Origin: Cryptomeria japonica
Lineage: Eukaryota; Streptophyta; Pinopsida; Cupressales; Cupressaceae
Direction of reading: 5' to 3'
DNA: 64,000 nt
Assembly: GCF_030272615.1 (NCBI RefSeq)
Contig: NC_081414.1
Span: 306,285,164-306,349,163 of the forward strand
Shown: positions 14,899 to 27,916 of the stretch, piece after piece
How the letters are laid out: the number at the start of each line of letters is the position of its first letter
Numbering within the stretch: position 1 is the first letter of the stretch
The notes under the pieces: model-generated
Seen by the model: only the letters and a program-made list of their open reading frames with translations
Told to the model about the DNA's origin: nothing
Databases searched by the model: none
Made by a program: the position numbers and the translations under genes

Positions 14899-16145
14899 TG
14901 TAGACACCTAAAAATGGTCAACGCTTGTGGAATCGTACTTTAACATTGGCGCATTGCCTCATTTTAGAGTTTTTGCATCGCATTAACATTTCTCCTATGT
15001 CACGCACTTGGTCTTTATCATTTGCGGGCATCAAGTCTTTCTTCTGCATTCTTCATTTGTCTCGCTTTCGAATTTGGTCTTGTCGATAACAATCTTTAAT
15101 CATGATTTTGGTCGATCTTGTCAATCTCTTATCAACTTGTCAATCTCGTCGTTTTACGATCGATTTGTCATCAATCCTTGTCCTCTTCAATCATGTCAAT
15201 TTGGATCAATTTGTCATTGTTCCTTGGTGCATTTATCAATCAAAACATTTATTAATTCAAAATCATGATCGAATCGACATCAAATCAATCTTACATCAAG
15301 ACCTAATTATTGTCCTTGCATTTCTAATTCATCTTCCAAGGTTTTATGATTTATTCATTTAACCTTGTTTGTCATTTCTCTCTCTAGGTTAAATAATTTA
15401 TTTATTTATCCTAAGTCTTCTTGTCACAATTAAATGTTTATTTAATTGGCTAATTAATTCCTCCTATTTTTGTAAATTAATTAATGAATGAGAAATTATT
15501 AATTAATTTACCTAATTTTCATCAATTTCCTAATTTCCAAGTCATCATTTCTAACCTAATTTTCTAATTTCTCCTAAATTCCTAAATGTCTATTTCTATT
15601 TCAAAATCTTGTCATAAATCCTTGCATAGCAATTTGTCACAAATTGTCATAAATTGTCATAAATCCTTGCATAGCAATTTGTCATACACTTGTCATAACT
15701 TTGCTATTCTTTATTTGAATTTCTATTCGAATCATTATCATGCTAATTTGATCATTTCTCCAATTTATCTATAAATTGGATGAATTTCTTCAATCTCAAT
15801 CTAGTAATCACATTATCTAGTAATCACATTATCGAATTAATCACTTTGTCGAATCAATCACACTTCAAGTACTCTTGCGCCAATATCTTATTTACTTGCT
15901 TTCATCTCATGTGTGTGCACTTGAAGGTGAGATCCACAAACAAAGGCTATTTGGAGAAGAAAGAAGGACAATGGAGCCACATGAAGGAAGCATTTAGATC
16001 TACATTTGGTTTGCATAGTCTTTAGTTTTGAATGTTTTTCTTTTCATGTCTCTATTGAGTGTGTTAGGATTGATCATTGCAATCTGCTTTTGTGATTGAG
16101 CCATTATTGATATTTGCTTTGATGATTTCCGATTTCCTAGCTACA
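14899..16145 (+). repeat. Element F 3' LTR
   Basis: It is 1247 bp long, TGTAGACACC to GCTACA, the partner of 6604-7842. It is followed at once by the target duplication GTTCC. A TGTCATAAAT-type repeat near 15640 has about one more unit than in the left copy. Confidence 0.95.
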
Positions 16146-16886
16146 GTTCCAACCTTATTTAATCAATACAGTCCTATTTCAACCCATTGGACATCACTCA
16201 ACAAAACAATATGGTTTGTTGTCCCAAAACATAGAAAACTTTGTCTCAGTCTGCTAGGGCACTAATTTTCTTGACATTTATACAACCACTCAACATAAGA
16301 AAATTCAATATGAAATATACTTGAGTTGACAATAGGAATCCAGAATTTGATAAGTTTTCAATGACTACATCAATGGATATTAAGAAATCCTTGTGACTAA
16401 CCCAGAACTAAGGGTTTTGGACATTTAGAGAAAAACAATTCAAACTCTCCTCATTCTTCACAACCATTTATCTAACTTAACACAAAACAAAGTTAATTCA
16501 TTACACTTCACCCTCAAATCCTTGATTAGACATTTTTAATCTATTTGCTTGATGAGAAGAAACTTGAAACAGTGCATGAAATGTGAATGCCATGGAAATT
16601 TGCAATTAACAAGTTCCAAAACACAAAATTTTATTGATTTTATCAAACCATAATACATTATAGTGTTCTTCAAGGTTTCTCCTTCCTTCTTCCTTTACAC
16701 TACCCTCTTGTCACAAATTTACCTACCTTTGTCCTCCTTCATATTGTTCTCTCATTAACATTAGCATCGAATACTTAATAAAGGTTCATCTTTCTTTACA
16801 ATTCTTAATAAAGGTTCATCCTTGTTTACAATTCTTGCAGTTTTCATATATTTAATGTTTTATATATTTAATGTATTATTTTTTAG
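16146..16886. other. Intron-like sequence right of element F
   Basis: It starts with the second GTTCC duplication. It is AT-rich and non-coding, and continues 6021-6603. A 3' splice site ATTTTTTAG ends it. Confidence 0.6.
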
Positions 16887-19046
16887 GTGTTGTCAATATT
16901 CCTATGCAAATGCTGCCTCATCTGAGGTTAGCCCCACCTGTATTGCTGACTGTGATGTCAACAACATGCAACATGCATACATCGTTTATTGCACGCCATG
17001 TTGAGCCATCCACTGTTGGTAGATCCCTCTTTTGCTCTCTCTTTTGTTATGTGTTTATTTCCCTTGAAGCGTTCTTTCTTGGGGGAATTTTATAGTGGAT
17101 TCATTTTCTACAGTAGGAGATGCACATGAGGATGCGCTAGAGGTGACTACTGCTGATAACATACCATCATTTCCTAGATCTTCCCATATTTCCAATATGA
17201 GAACGTTGTAGCCCACATTGGTGGTGAGCAACGAAGAATTGATTCCCTTAAAGATACAGAAGGTTCCAAGTACTTTAAAATTATTATTATATATATTCTA
17301 ATTATAATTTACTTACTGATCACTCATTTTGGACTATTGATCCCATTATTTTTTTGCAAGAAATGATATTTTTTATAAAAATCTTAATGACATTGCATTG
17401 CAGATATTTGGGCCCACCATACGTAAAAGGTGGAACATCATATGCGACCTAACCCTAATCCACTATTTTGATTTCATATCATTGCTAGAATAGTTTTCCT
17501 TTGATCCTTTTCTTGAACTATATCAAAGATAGCTTCAGTTTATTTCTGGATCTAACAGGTTTTTTTTTTGCTTTAAAGGTGGAATGAGCAAGAAAAAAGG
17601 TTAAAAGATGAACTAACAAACTGTATGGTTGGGTTGTTAGAAAATGACACATTCGACAAAACCAAGGTCCTTTAAAAAGCTGGCACATATCTAAAGTATG
17701 TGAGGGACCAATACAGGACACATTTAGAGAAGAACATAAAGTATGAGCATCCCCCCATGATTCCAAAGAAGGAGTAGAAGGACTTGATTTTGGATGCTAA
17801 AGAGAGAATTGAAAGGAAAAAAGGAAATACACCACCAGATGCTAGAAGAAGGTATGTGATACTATTAAGAATGTAATTATGTACTAATTAGTCTTTATAT
17901 TTATATAATATAACATATTTCAAACTTTTCATAAACTAAGTGACACGTCAAAGGCAACCAAGGCAAGACAAGAAAAACACAGGCAACACAAACTAGACTC
18001 TGGTGGTTATATGAAACCTGTCGCATGAATTGTAATAATCAGTAAATGAAATATCGCATCAAAATATTTATAAATTGCAAACATTTTATTTTAGAAAACA
18101 ATACAAGCAAAATTCACAATACTAAGCAAAAATGTAGGGCTCTTAATTCAATAGAGCACCCACAGAAGATGACAAGAGAATTGTCTACCGGCAAGGCTAT
18201 ACAGTCGTGGTTGAACGACTATGAGAATTGAGTGGGCAAAAATAAGATTTTGATGCATCCATCCCAAAGGTAAATAAGCTAAATGAAAATGATTTCAAAT
18301 CGAATACTTTACTAATAATCTATTTGATGTTAAGTTCCAACATAAATTGAATAAATTCTTTTTAAATAAGCAAGCAATGATAACAATGCGCATGACATTG
18401 GAATGCAGCCTGTTAATCATGGAACACAACCTGGCCATGAAGGTCCGAATACACATTCTAGTAGTGGAGGTATTCATTTTCTATTCAATTTATTTTATGT
18501 AATTATTAATATAATTAAACATCTTAATTAAATTGTAATCAGTGTAGTAATTAATGTAACCTTTTTTGTTAATATTTTAGAGCATGTAGTCGGTGGTGAC
18601 CAAGTGGAGCATGATTTGGGTGGACAACATTAGGAACATGATGTTCCCCAATTAGGTAAAGAGGACCACTGTTATTCCTTTAAACAAATTTAATTGCAAT
18701 TGGTGTATTGATTAATGTAATATTTCGTATTTCAACTCCAGAGGATCTAGAGGGTGTCCAACATGTTGTGGTTGAGGATAGACAAAATGATGTGGAAGAT
18801 GATGTCACCCAATCAGGCAAAAAGAGCCATGGTTATGTTCTTTAAATTAATGAAATACTTGTAACAATAATAAAAAGTGTTTTGAATTTAACCCATTTCT
18901 TTGTTATTGCAGATGACCCCCCTTTGGTTCAATGTCCTCGTCCTCTATATAGGACTAGGCATACATCAAGATCATGAGCAGAAGGCAGAACAACTGAAGA
19001 TGGGGGAAATGATGAAGAAAACGATGCTCCACTTAGTTTTACATAG
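16887..19046 (+). pseudogene. Transposase_24 (TNPA/Ptta-like) gene, downstream exons
   Basis: This is the accessory CACTA protein type that binds element ends. Exons with good splice sites read VVNIPMQMLPHLRLAPPVLL (16887-17020), VGDAHEDALEVTTADNIPSF (from about 17115), GPTIRKRWNIICDL (from 17404) and, at about 17578-17850, MNEQEKRLKDELTNC-like and KYVRDQYRTHLEKNIK phrases. Next comes SDTSKATKARQEKHRQHK (about 17939), typical of the K-ANR-K-Q segment of Transposase_24. Short acidic exons follow (18372-18470, 18581-18656, 18742-18819), and a last exon from 18912 ends DEENDAPLSFT at a TAG (19044-19046). In-frame stops (for example MRTL*PTL near 17210 and HTSRS*AEG near 18976) make it a pseudogene. 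Confidence 0.65.
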
Positions 19047-20379
19047 CTTCAAAAAATAAAATAAAATAAAATAAATGATTGTAATCTACCTTATTTGATA
19101 ATGACTGATTTTTATGTGTTAATGAATGTAATTATGTTCTAATGAATGTTCATGAATGATATGTGTTAATGAATATTGATGAATGTTGTGTGTTAATGAA
19201 TGTTAATGAATGTTATGTGTTAATGAACTTTATATGATAATGAATGAATGCTATATTTAAATAATGGATGAAAGAATGAATGAATGTTAGATGTTAATGG
19301 GAAATTTAGAGTGATGTTAGGGGGGGAGGGGCCAAATGAGCTTCCACCTTCACGTGGTTGGCCCTGTTAAGTAGAGAATATTAAACTATTCTCAAAACAA
19401 AGCGAAGCTCAATAAGATTACACACTTTTCAATATTTCATTATGTTTCATAGCTAATCTTATTGAATAATATATATTGAATCTTAATTGCATGGTCCAAT
19501 AGAGCCAACACGAACAACAACACCACTAGTTGCTGGGTATAATGAACTCCCATATTGTCTTGTATGTACACTAACACTGTGAGTTGTTTCTAGTGGTGAT
19601 ATGCATGGCACGACTGCAAGAGTTGTGAATATGCCTTATCCTTGTAAGTTTTTTTATAAGTTGATATTTTCTTTAGCATTTTTTAATTTTCCCTATCATT
19701 TTAAGTCAAACTACTTTTATATCGAATTTATTGTTCTAGTTTTTTACTATCTGTCAGAAATTATTGATACAAGGAATTTCATTGCATCCATTTTTTCAAT
19801 TAAGTATTATGAAGGGTAGGTTGTATTTGTAAACATCTCTTTGAGTTCATCCAAATTTTATAACTGTTACCTCACATCTCATTATTGTTGCAATAGTGAT
19901 TATAGACAACATAGGCTATGAGTGCAACCTCTTGGTGCCATAGAGTCTCTTTGTTCTTAAAATTATAGCGGACTGTCAGGTACATTCCCTCTTTTGCACT
20001 CCAAATTGTAGCGGTCAATGCATATGACCAAATTTCCTTTAACATCTAGAGGATAGTATTAACTTTTAAGTAATTAGAGGCTTTTGAGGTGTATTTGGCC
20101 TGTATTTATTTTTGTGGGATATGATGGTTGTGGTTTAAGTCATCTTAAGATGATCTCAATGAGTAATCATTTCACTAATAATATTTTTCATTTTTCTTCT
20201 TGAATGTTGGCAATTTTTACAAGTTAAGAGACCCATTGAGCACATAGGCACTGTCGTATGCTAAAATTCATTAAATGTAATCAACTAGGAATGAAAGGGA
20301 CAAATCATGAATCCCTATCCTAATTATAATTTAAACAAACAGACAATAAAATAATGCTAAACAAGAAACATGAATATAA
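19047..20379. other. AT-rich sequence with a degenerate minisatellite
   Basis: From 19105 to about 19300 the phrase TTAATGAATGTT recurs many times at irregular 10-30 bp spacing, probably within the CACTA subterminal region. A GC-rich patch lies at 19320-19375. The rest to about 20380 shows no gene. Confidence 0.6.
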
Positions 20380-21510
20380 GATATATCAATCAATTCCCCC
20401 TATTCCAAGACTGCATATAGCTTCCATTGCTCTTATCTTCTTTGTGGTATGGTGGCTCTCAGATATCATGCTAGCAACCTGCAAATGACACAAAGATTCA
20501 AAGTTCGTGATTGATGAAAATGGAGATTGAATGCTCAATTTATAGATTTTTGGAGATGATTGATTGACAAGTGGAATAAATTGATCAAGAGGTGGAACTT
20601 AGGTGAGCTCACATGCTGATTGATAGTTGAACTTTTGATTTAGAGGTGGAACTCAATTGATTGAATAGATAAATTGAGTTAATTGATTGAGAAAAAAGTT
20701 GATTAAAAGATGAAAAAGGGTGATTGGAGGAAATAAAGAGGATGAAATAGTTAATTGATTGAAAGCTTTTTGAGAACTTTATTTATAAAAAGCTAACTAA
20801 AAGATAGAAATAGAGATTCAAGAGATAATTGATTTAATTAATTGATTGATTGAATTAATTAATTTAGCATGTGCTTGAACTTTAACTTTGATTTACAATT
20901 TAATCTTTCCATGAGATTTAATTCAAATATTGAATTTATTTTAAATTCAATTTGTTATTTGAATATATTTAGAACTTGACTTTGATTTTCAATTTGATTT
21001 TTGAAATCATGCACATGTATTTGAAATTAGAAGAAATAAAAGAGTTTGAATTAAATGAAATTAAATGAAATTAGAAGAAATAATTAAATTAAATGAAATT
21101 AGAAGAAGTAATTAGATTAAATGGAATTAGAATTTGGGGATTCAGAAATTAAATGAAATTAAAAGAATTAATTAGTTAATTAAATAATTTAAAGAAACTA
21201 TTTAATTATTTAGAAATGAACTTTAATTAAATGATAAAGATTATTCAAATTAAAGGATTAAAATCATAATTAATTAAATAATAAACATTTATTTAATATT
21301 TAGAAAAAGGTTAATGATTAATTGATAGAGATAGAAATTGGAAATGAATTTATTTAAATAATAAAGATTATTTAAATTGGGGAATTAATCAAAATTAATT
21401 AAATAATATATATTTAATTAACATTAGAAAATGGTTAAATGATTAAATGATGATAGAATTAAAATAGAATAATTAGTACATGATCAATGAGACATTTTCA
21501 GCTGTCTACA
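20380..21510 (-). repeat. Element G 3' LTR (left boundary uncertain)
   Basis: The minus strand begins TGTAGACAGC at 21510, like the F LTR start TGTAGACACC. It then runs through very AT-rich sequence with repeated AATTAAAT phrases. No partner LTR is in the window, so the left end cannot be fixed. Confidence 0.5.
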
Positions 21511-21532
21511 TTTTCCCCTATTTGGGACAAAG
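21511..21532 (-). other. Polypurine tract of element G
   Basis: On the minus strand TTTGTCCCAAATAGGGGAAAA directly precedes TGTAGACAGC. It resembles the F tract (GAGGGGCAAAA). Confidence 0.65.
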
Positions 21533-21883
21533 TCAGAATGACGTTGTTTCAAAGAAAATGATTTTTTTATGCCCTAGTATGCCTTGGTAACACTGTATAG
21601 TATAAATATGCCCCTCGGAAAAGGTGGTAAAAAAATTCAGAAATTGAGACCATATTTTCGATATCAGTATAATGAGCAATTGTGTGAAGTTTCATGCAAT
21701 TTTCAAAATCGTTTGAGTAGCCTACAAGTTGTTTGAAGTTGATAGGGACCACAGGCATTGGAGTGGGAAAAACCCTATTTTTGAGCTATAAAGAGAAAGT
21801 TTAGGTTTTCATTTGCTCATTTGCATTATTTTGAGTTCTTGGAGATCCTTGTGAGTCTTGCTTTCCTGCAAGCATTTAATCAT

Positions 21884-22848
21884 CATGGCTGGCTATAGGG
21901 CATGAGTGCACTTGTTTGACCGAGTACATTCTTATCAGAGACCTCCGGGGAGTGGCGACATGGTATGTTTCCAAATTTTTGCTCAATTTTTTTAACTATT
22001 TTTTACAATTTTTTTCAAAAATTTTCCAGTGATCTAGGTTTTAATCATCACGCATATGCCTATCGACTTTCACACACTAGTATTAAGTGTCATGCATAAG
22101 TACTTAGTGTTACATATTCCTCTATATGTTTACACATTAGTGTTAAATGCTACACATTCTTTGCAATTGTTACGCATAAGCTTTAATTGTACCGCAATAG
22201 TGTTAAATGTTACACATAAGTATTTAGCTTTACACATTCATTGTAAATTGAAGTTTTTATCATCCGTATGATCATTTTTTGTAATCACGTTATCCGACAT
22301 CTAACATTTTCAATATTTTCTCTATGCAGGAGAATATTGGAGTGTTATACTACTGCCAAAGTAGACCCAGTGGACTTGATCTTCGAGTCGATTTACTTGA
22401 TGAGGAGATTGCACATATCCAATATCTAGGATTATATCATGTTTTACATTTGCTATAATTTACGACCAATAGGGCCTTGATTACAATGTTAGTAGAGCGG
22501 TGGCATTCCAAGACATGTACCTTTCATCTTCCTACTAGTGAGGCATCCATTACCTTAGAGGATGTTTGGTGTACACTGCATATTCCCATCCATGGTGTGA
22601 GAGTTGTATATGATCATGACGATGGCGTCGCTGGACTATGTGCCCTTTTTGAGTGTGAGGGGCAGGATTTACAGATCGGTGGTCATTATGATATCCCTTG
22701 GGATTGATTGGACTATGATGATCTTACTATAGTATTATGCAGTATCGTAAGCGATTTATTGATTCCTAATAGGAGAGGCCATGGCTTTCCAGTTGGATGG
22801 GGTAGAGTGCTTCATGATATGATTATTCATCATCGAGTATATGCTTGA
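21884..22848 (+). pseudogene. Plant mobile domain (MAIN-like) gene of G, first part
   Basis: Exon 1 starts at ATG 21884 in the context CATCATGG and ends before GTATGT at 21963. Exon 2 begins at 22330 after TCTATGCAG. Exon 2 reads RPSGLDLRVDLLDEEIAHIQ, then LVERWHSKTCTFHLP, EASITLEDVWCTLHIPIHG and PVGWGRVLHDMIIHHRVYA. The phrases ERW-x(3)-TFHLP and xTLEDV-x(3)-L-x-(I/L)P are the core of the PMD family, which in plants includes nuclear MAIN/MAIL proteins and many transposon-borne copies. Stops (HLL*FTT near 22457, IPWD* at 22705) show decay. Copia A interrupts it at 22849; the rest is at 46082. Confidence 0.8.
21963..22329 (+). repeat. Intron 1 of G PMD with TTACACAT-type internal repeats
   Basis: The 367-bp intron holds repeated phrases such as TAGTGTTAAATG(C/T)TACACAT (22138-22160 and 22198-22219) and related CATAAGTA(C/T)TTAG copies (22094-22115 and 22215-22228). 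The repeats are imperfect. The equivalent intron in B holds a different, perfect 19-bp array. Confidence 0.65.
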
Positions 22849-23964
22849 TGTTGGTATTATGGATGTGTTGCATTGGTTTTGTCATTGATATCAACACTTA
22901 TCAATACTTATCCTTTTGGAGATCTTTGGTTATGTTGAACCAACACATTATGTTCACCGGCAAGTTCAGTGACTTATGCACAATCATTGGTATATTGTTC
23001 ACTGACAGGTTATATCGTTGACCAGCAGGTTATATTGTTCACCGACACTGAAGATGAGTTGTTATCATCTGGAGATCACTTGGTTATGTTGAAGACATGG
23101 TTTGGACACTTGGTTTTGGTATTTTGGTTATTGGTCTAATCAGGTTGAAATATTTGTTGTTACCAAAAAATTGGTCTAGGTTATGGACCGACATGCATTA
23201 TCTATTCCAGATCAGCATGACACATTATGGAGATGATTTAATCAATTGGATATTTGTTGTAATTGTATCAAGCCGACATGATGCATCGCATCTTGACTTA
23301 TCTGTAATTGATTTAATTGTAATATTCTTTATTAGCCAACCTACACATTTGGTCTTAGGTTTTGGTATATATGTAAGATCTCATTTGTGAGATAGGGAGA
23401 TGGAAGAAGATTGTAAGTAAAGCTATGGTATTGTAACATGGTAAGTGTGAATATTGAAGATCATATGAGCAGACCATAGAGAAGGTTCAAGGAAGGTTTG
23501 AAGGTGATTATCAGAGCTTAACCAGTACTAAATCCAACATTGAAGATGCTACTTTGAGCAGTACATTATCATTGGATTTAATCATCCAATTGTAGTCAAT
23601 GTGACTCCTATTTTGTGATTGAGCAGTGAGCTCTAGGCGGTTGGCCTTTTTGCATGTGCAAACCCCATTTGTATACACATACTATTTGCAGTAGTATCAT
23701 CTGATTGTGGGTAAGGTTTCCCACTATGGTTTTTCCACTTACAGGGTTTCCACGTACAAATCTTTGTGTTATGTGGTGTGGATGTTGTTTCTCTTTCTGT
23801 TATATGCATTGAGTTTCATTAGTATTAATATTAATTGTTAATCTGGCAACCGACATTAAGTTTGGGTTATTGATTTATGTATCAAGTTTGATTAAGTTAT
23901 ATTTGGGTTGAAATTAATTGACAACTGATTCACCCCCCCTCTCAATTGCCTCTGGGTCCTAACA
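22849..23964 (+). repeat. Copia A 5' LTR
   Basis: It is 1116 bp, from TGTTGGTATTATGG to GGGTCCTAACA, and matches the two parts of the 3' LTR. Confidence 0.95.
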
Positions 23965-23966
23965 AT

Positions 23967-23979
23967 TGGTATCAGAGCT
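23967..23979 (+). other. Primer binding site of copia A
   Basis: TGGTATCAGAGCT lies two bases after the LTR. It is complementary to the 3' end of initiator tRNA-Met, the standard plant copia primer. Confidence 0.9.
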
Positions 23980-24021
23980 AAGCCCTATTTTTGCAGAAGT
24001 TTAACAACTTGAGGAGATTCT

Positions 24022-27000
24022 ATGGCAACTAACTTTTTTAGGAAGGACAGTATGAAACTTGATGGAACTAACTATGGTATATGGAAGATTAGAATGGAGA
24101 CACATCTAAATTGCATTGGAAAAGACATATGGGATGTTACAAAAAATGGCTATGTTGGTCCTACACCGAATCAACCTAATCCATGAACATTGGGTAAGGA
24201 TCAAGTGAATGATTTCAAAGCAAGAGAAGCACTCTTGAGTGCCTTGTTAGATCAAAAAATCATGGGATTATCAGACCGATCTACTACTAAAGCTATTTGG
24301 GATAAATTGGAGACATTGAATGCAGGAGATACCACTGTCAAAATTGCAAAACTAGAATGCTTCCGGGTCAAGTATGAAAATCTGAAAATGGAAGAAGATG
24401 AAAGAATTTTTGCTTTTATAGAAAGGGTTAATGGAATTGTTTTAGGAATACAATGCTATGGAGGTTCCTTAAATGAAGATGAAATTGTTTCTAAAGTTTT
24501 GAGAGAATTGCCACCGACATACAGAATGAAAGTAACTACTATTAATGAGTTGAGAACAATGCCTAATACATTAGTATCTAGAGATTCCTTGGTTGGAAAA
24601 CTTTTAGCATTTGAGCTTGAGGAATTTGGTCTTGTTGCTACAATTAAGACGGATTTAGCCTTCAAAGCATCATCATCTGCATCATCATCATCATGATCTG
24701 ATAAATCTGATTGGAAAGCACTTTATGCAAGAGAACTTGAAGATATTAGAAAGGAAAATGAAGAACTGGAAGAACTTGAAGCACTATTTGCAAGGAAAAT
24801 GCCTAAAGGTCCTATTGGTAGTAAGTATGAAGGTAAAGCACCATTTAAATTTTTTAACTGCAATAAAGTTGGTTATGGCATAAAAGACTCTGTCATGTGA
24901 ATTTTGATTGCATTATAAAGATTAGTTCATATAAGGCAGTAAGGGATTTACCTAAGATTGTAAAACCTCATAATCCAGTATGTAAGGAATGTCAAATGGG
25001 AAAGAAAGTTAGAACAACTTTTAAGAGTATTTATGAGAAGGCCAATAATGTTCTTGATTTAATTCACACTGACTTGTGTGGTCCAACAAGTACAAGAAGT
25101 CTACAAGGATATAGATACTTTATGCTAATCATTGATGATTATTCTAGAATGTGTTGGGTTACTTTTCTCAGGGAGAAATCAAAAGCCTTTGGGAAATTCA
25201 AATTATTCAAGGCAATGGTAGAGAATGAAACCGGTAAGAAAATCAAATGTTTAAGATCAGATCAAGGAGGTGAATTTACATCTAAGGAGTTTAATACATT
25301 TTGTGAAGTGAATGGAATTAGAAGACAACTATCAACACCCCAGACACCTCAGCAAAATGGAGTTGTGGAAAGGAAGAACAAAACTATTCTAGATGCAACT
25401 AGAAGCATGATATTAGAAGCAAATCTGCCTCATGTGTACTAGAGAGAAGCAGTGAATACATCGGTTTACACTTTCAATAAAGTTCACATCAAAGGTGAAA
25501 CCGGTAAGACACCTTATGAATTATGGTTTGGTAATACTCCTACTCTTAAATACTTCAGAATATTTGGAAGCAAATGTTGCATTAGGAGAGATGAGTATAT
25601 TGAGAAATTTGATCCTAGAATTGATGAAGGAATATTTCTTGGTTATTCATCTAAGAGCAAAGCATATAGATGTTTTAATAAAATATTTCAAAAATTCATT
25701 GAGAGTGTAAATGTGAAGATATATGAACACTTTAGAGGAAATTCAAGGTCTATGGATTTTGAACCAGTAGTTGAGATGATCATAAATGAACCTATACAGA
25801 GTGCACCGATACAAAATGTGGATCCAGTCACACTGGCATCATCAGAGAATTCCATAGTGACTGAACAACAACAACAAGTGAACACACCTAGGTATGTAAG
25901 ACTGAATCACTCTAAAAGTTAGATAATTGGGAATAAGTATCAAGGTGTTATGACAAGAGGAAGACTAGCAAATGAAGAGGTATGTTTAATTTATCAAATT
26001 GAACCAACATCTTTTATAGAGGCATGTGAATATAAACATTGGATTAAGGCTATGGAAGATGAATTATAACACATTGAAAGAACAATACATGGACATTGGT
26101 TCCCTGGCCTAAAGATAAAAATGTAATTGGAACTAAATGGGTATTCAAAAATAAACTTAATGAAGATGGTAAGGTAATCAGAAACAAAGCAATATTAGTG
26201 TGTAAAGGATATTCACATAAAGAGGGAATTGACTACAATGAAACCTTTGCACCGGTAGCTAGAATTGAGGCAATCATACTATTTCTTGCATTTGCAACAC
26301 ACAAGAACTATAAAGTATATCAAATGGATGTAAAATGTGCATTTCTGAATGGTGATCTTGAAGAGGAAGTTTACATTGAACAACTTGATGGATTTTCATT
26401 GACTAATGATAAAGATATGGTTTGAGGATTAAGGAAAGCTTTATATGGATTGAAGCAAGCTCCTGGAGCTTGGTATGCTAGATTGGACAAATATCTTTTG
26501 AAGCTTGGTTACACTAAAGGTAATGCTGACAACAACTTATATTTCAAAGTGACTAATGAAGACATCTTGGTTATTGAAGTTTTTGTTGATGACATCATTT
26601 TTGGAGGAGAAGATGGATTGTGTAAAGACTTTGCTAATAAAATGCAGGAAGAATTTGAAATGTTTATGATTGGGGAGAAAAAATACTTTTTAGGATTGTA
26701 GATTTCACAGACTAATAAAGGTATATTAATATGTCAAACAAATTACTTGAAGGAACTACTGAATAAATTTGGTATGAAAAAATCTAAATTGGTAAGAACT
26801 CCTATGACTACAATTGATAAATTAACATTGAAGGATGATTCAACTCCTATTAATTTGACAAGATACAAATCTATGATTTGATGTTTACTGTATTTGACAC
26901 AAACAAGACCTGATATAATGAATGTAGTATGTATTGTTTCAAGATTTCAAAGTAATCCTAGAGAAAATCATGAATCAGCAGTGAAAAGGATTTTCCGGTA

Positions 27001-27535
27001 TCTACAAGGCTCAACAAATATTAGTTTATGGTATCCTAAAGATGAAAATTTTGATTTATGTGCATAAACCAGTGCAAATTGGGAAGGAGATGTAGATGAC
27101 AGAAAGAGCACCACCTGTGGGGCATTCTTTCTTGGTAGCAGATTGATTTCATGGTTGAGCAGGAAACAAAGTTGTACATCATCATCAACAGTAGAATCAG
27201 AATATGTTGCAGCAGCAACTAATTGTACTCAGGTATTATGGATTAAGAAAATGTTGAAGGAAATAAAGGTAAAATGCAAAGAACCTATAATAATTTATTG
27301 TGATAATTCAGAAGCAATTGATATATCTAAGAATCCAATATTTCACTCTAAAGCTAAACATGTTTCTCTCAAATATAATTTTTTGAAAGATAATGTTGAA
27401 GCAAAAGAAGTGAGATTGGTTTATGTGAATACTAAAGAGCAGATTATAGATACCTTTACTAAGCCTTTGCCTAAGGAAACTTTTGAATATCTCAGAGAGA
27501 AGCTTGGGGTTATACCCTCACCAGTAGAGACTTAG
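24022..27535 (+). pseudogene. Copia A gag-pol polyprotein, protease deleted
   Basis: Translation starts at ATG 24022 (MATNFFRKDSMKLDGTNYG). A UBN2-type gag follows (WDKLETLNAGDTTVKIAKLE; ELPPTYRMKVTTINEL), then a damaged zinc knuckle (FFNCNKVGYG near 24860). Directly after this the frame reads NFDCIIKI and the integrase zinc finger remnant CKECQMGKKVR, so the protease and start of integrase are gone. The integrase core shows HTDLCGP, IDDYSR, LRSDQGGEF and QQNGVVERKN. RT shows [42 protein letters not shown] and a catalytic FVDD. RNase H shows TVESEYVAAA and IYCDNSEAI. There are many stops, for example near 24183, 24694, 25440, 26051, 26423, 26699, 26879 and 27065. Confidence 0.9.
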
Positions 27536-27904
27536 ACAGTTAATGATTGGCATCAAACAAACACAATTTACAGAGAAACATTTTTTCGGCTTTGATGGAG
27601 GAGAGCCACTTCTCAAGGGGAGTAGTTGGTTATAACAATTGGTTATTGTAATTGGTTCTATGAATCGGTTGTATCTGGTATTTATATTGCTTTGGTATTT
27701 GATGTCAAAGGGGGAGATATATCTATGGAAAAACATACATTATCCTTTGGGGAGAGATTACTTATTGGGGGAGTGATATATATACTCTCTGCATTTGTAT
27801 TCTAATTTCTGGTATTGATCTATTCTGGAGATTGTTGGTTTTTGGTTTTTGGCATTTTGTTTTGGCACTTAGATGTTTTTCCATCTTGTGTTGCCATCAA
27901 TGCC

Positions 27905-27916
27905 AAAAGGGGAGAT
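27905..27916 (+). other. Polypurine tract of copia A
   Basis: AAAAGGGGAGAT lies directly before the 3' LTR start TGTTGGTATT. Confidence 0.85.

Larger units (their letters stand above)
6604..16145 (+). mobile_element. Element F: pol-less LTR retrotransposon (LARD-like)
   Basis: F has two LTRs (6604-7842 and 14899-16145) beginning TGTAGACACC and ending GCTACA. A primer-binding-like TGGTGAACCC sits at 7848, a polypurine tract at 14885-14898, and perfect GTTCC target duplications at 6599-6603 and 16146-16150. The element is 9542 bp long. No protease, RT, RNase H or integrase motif is visible in any frame. It sits in an intron of the Transposase_24-like gene. Its movement would have needed enzymes from another element. 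Confidence 0.93.
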
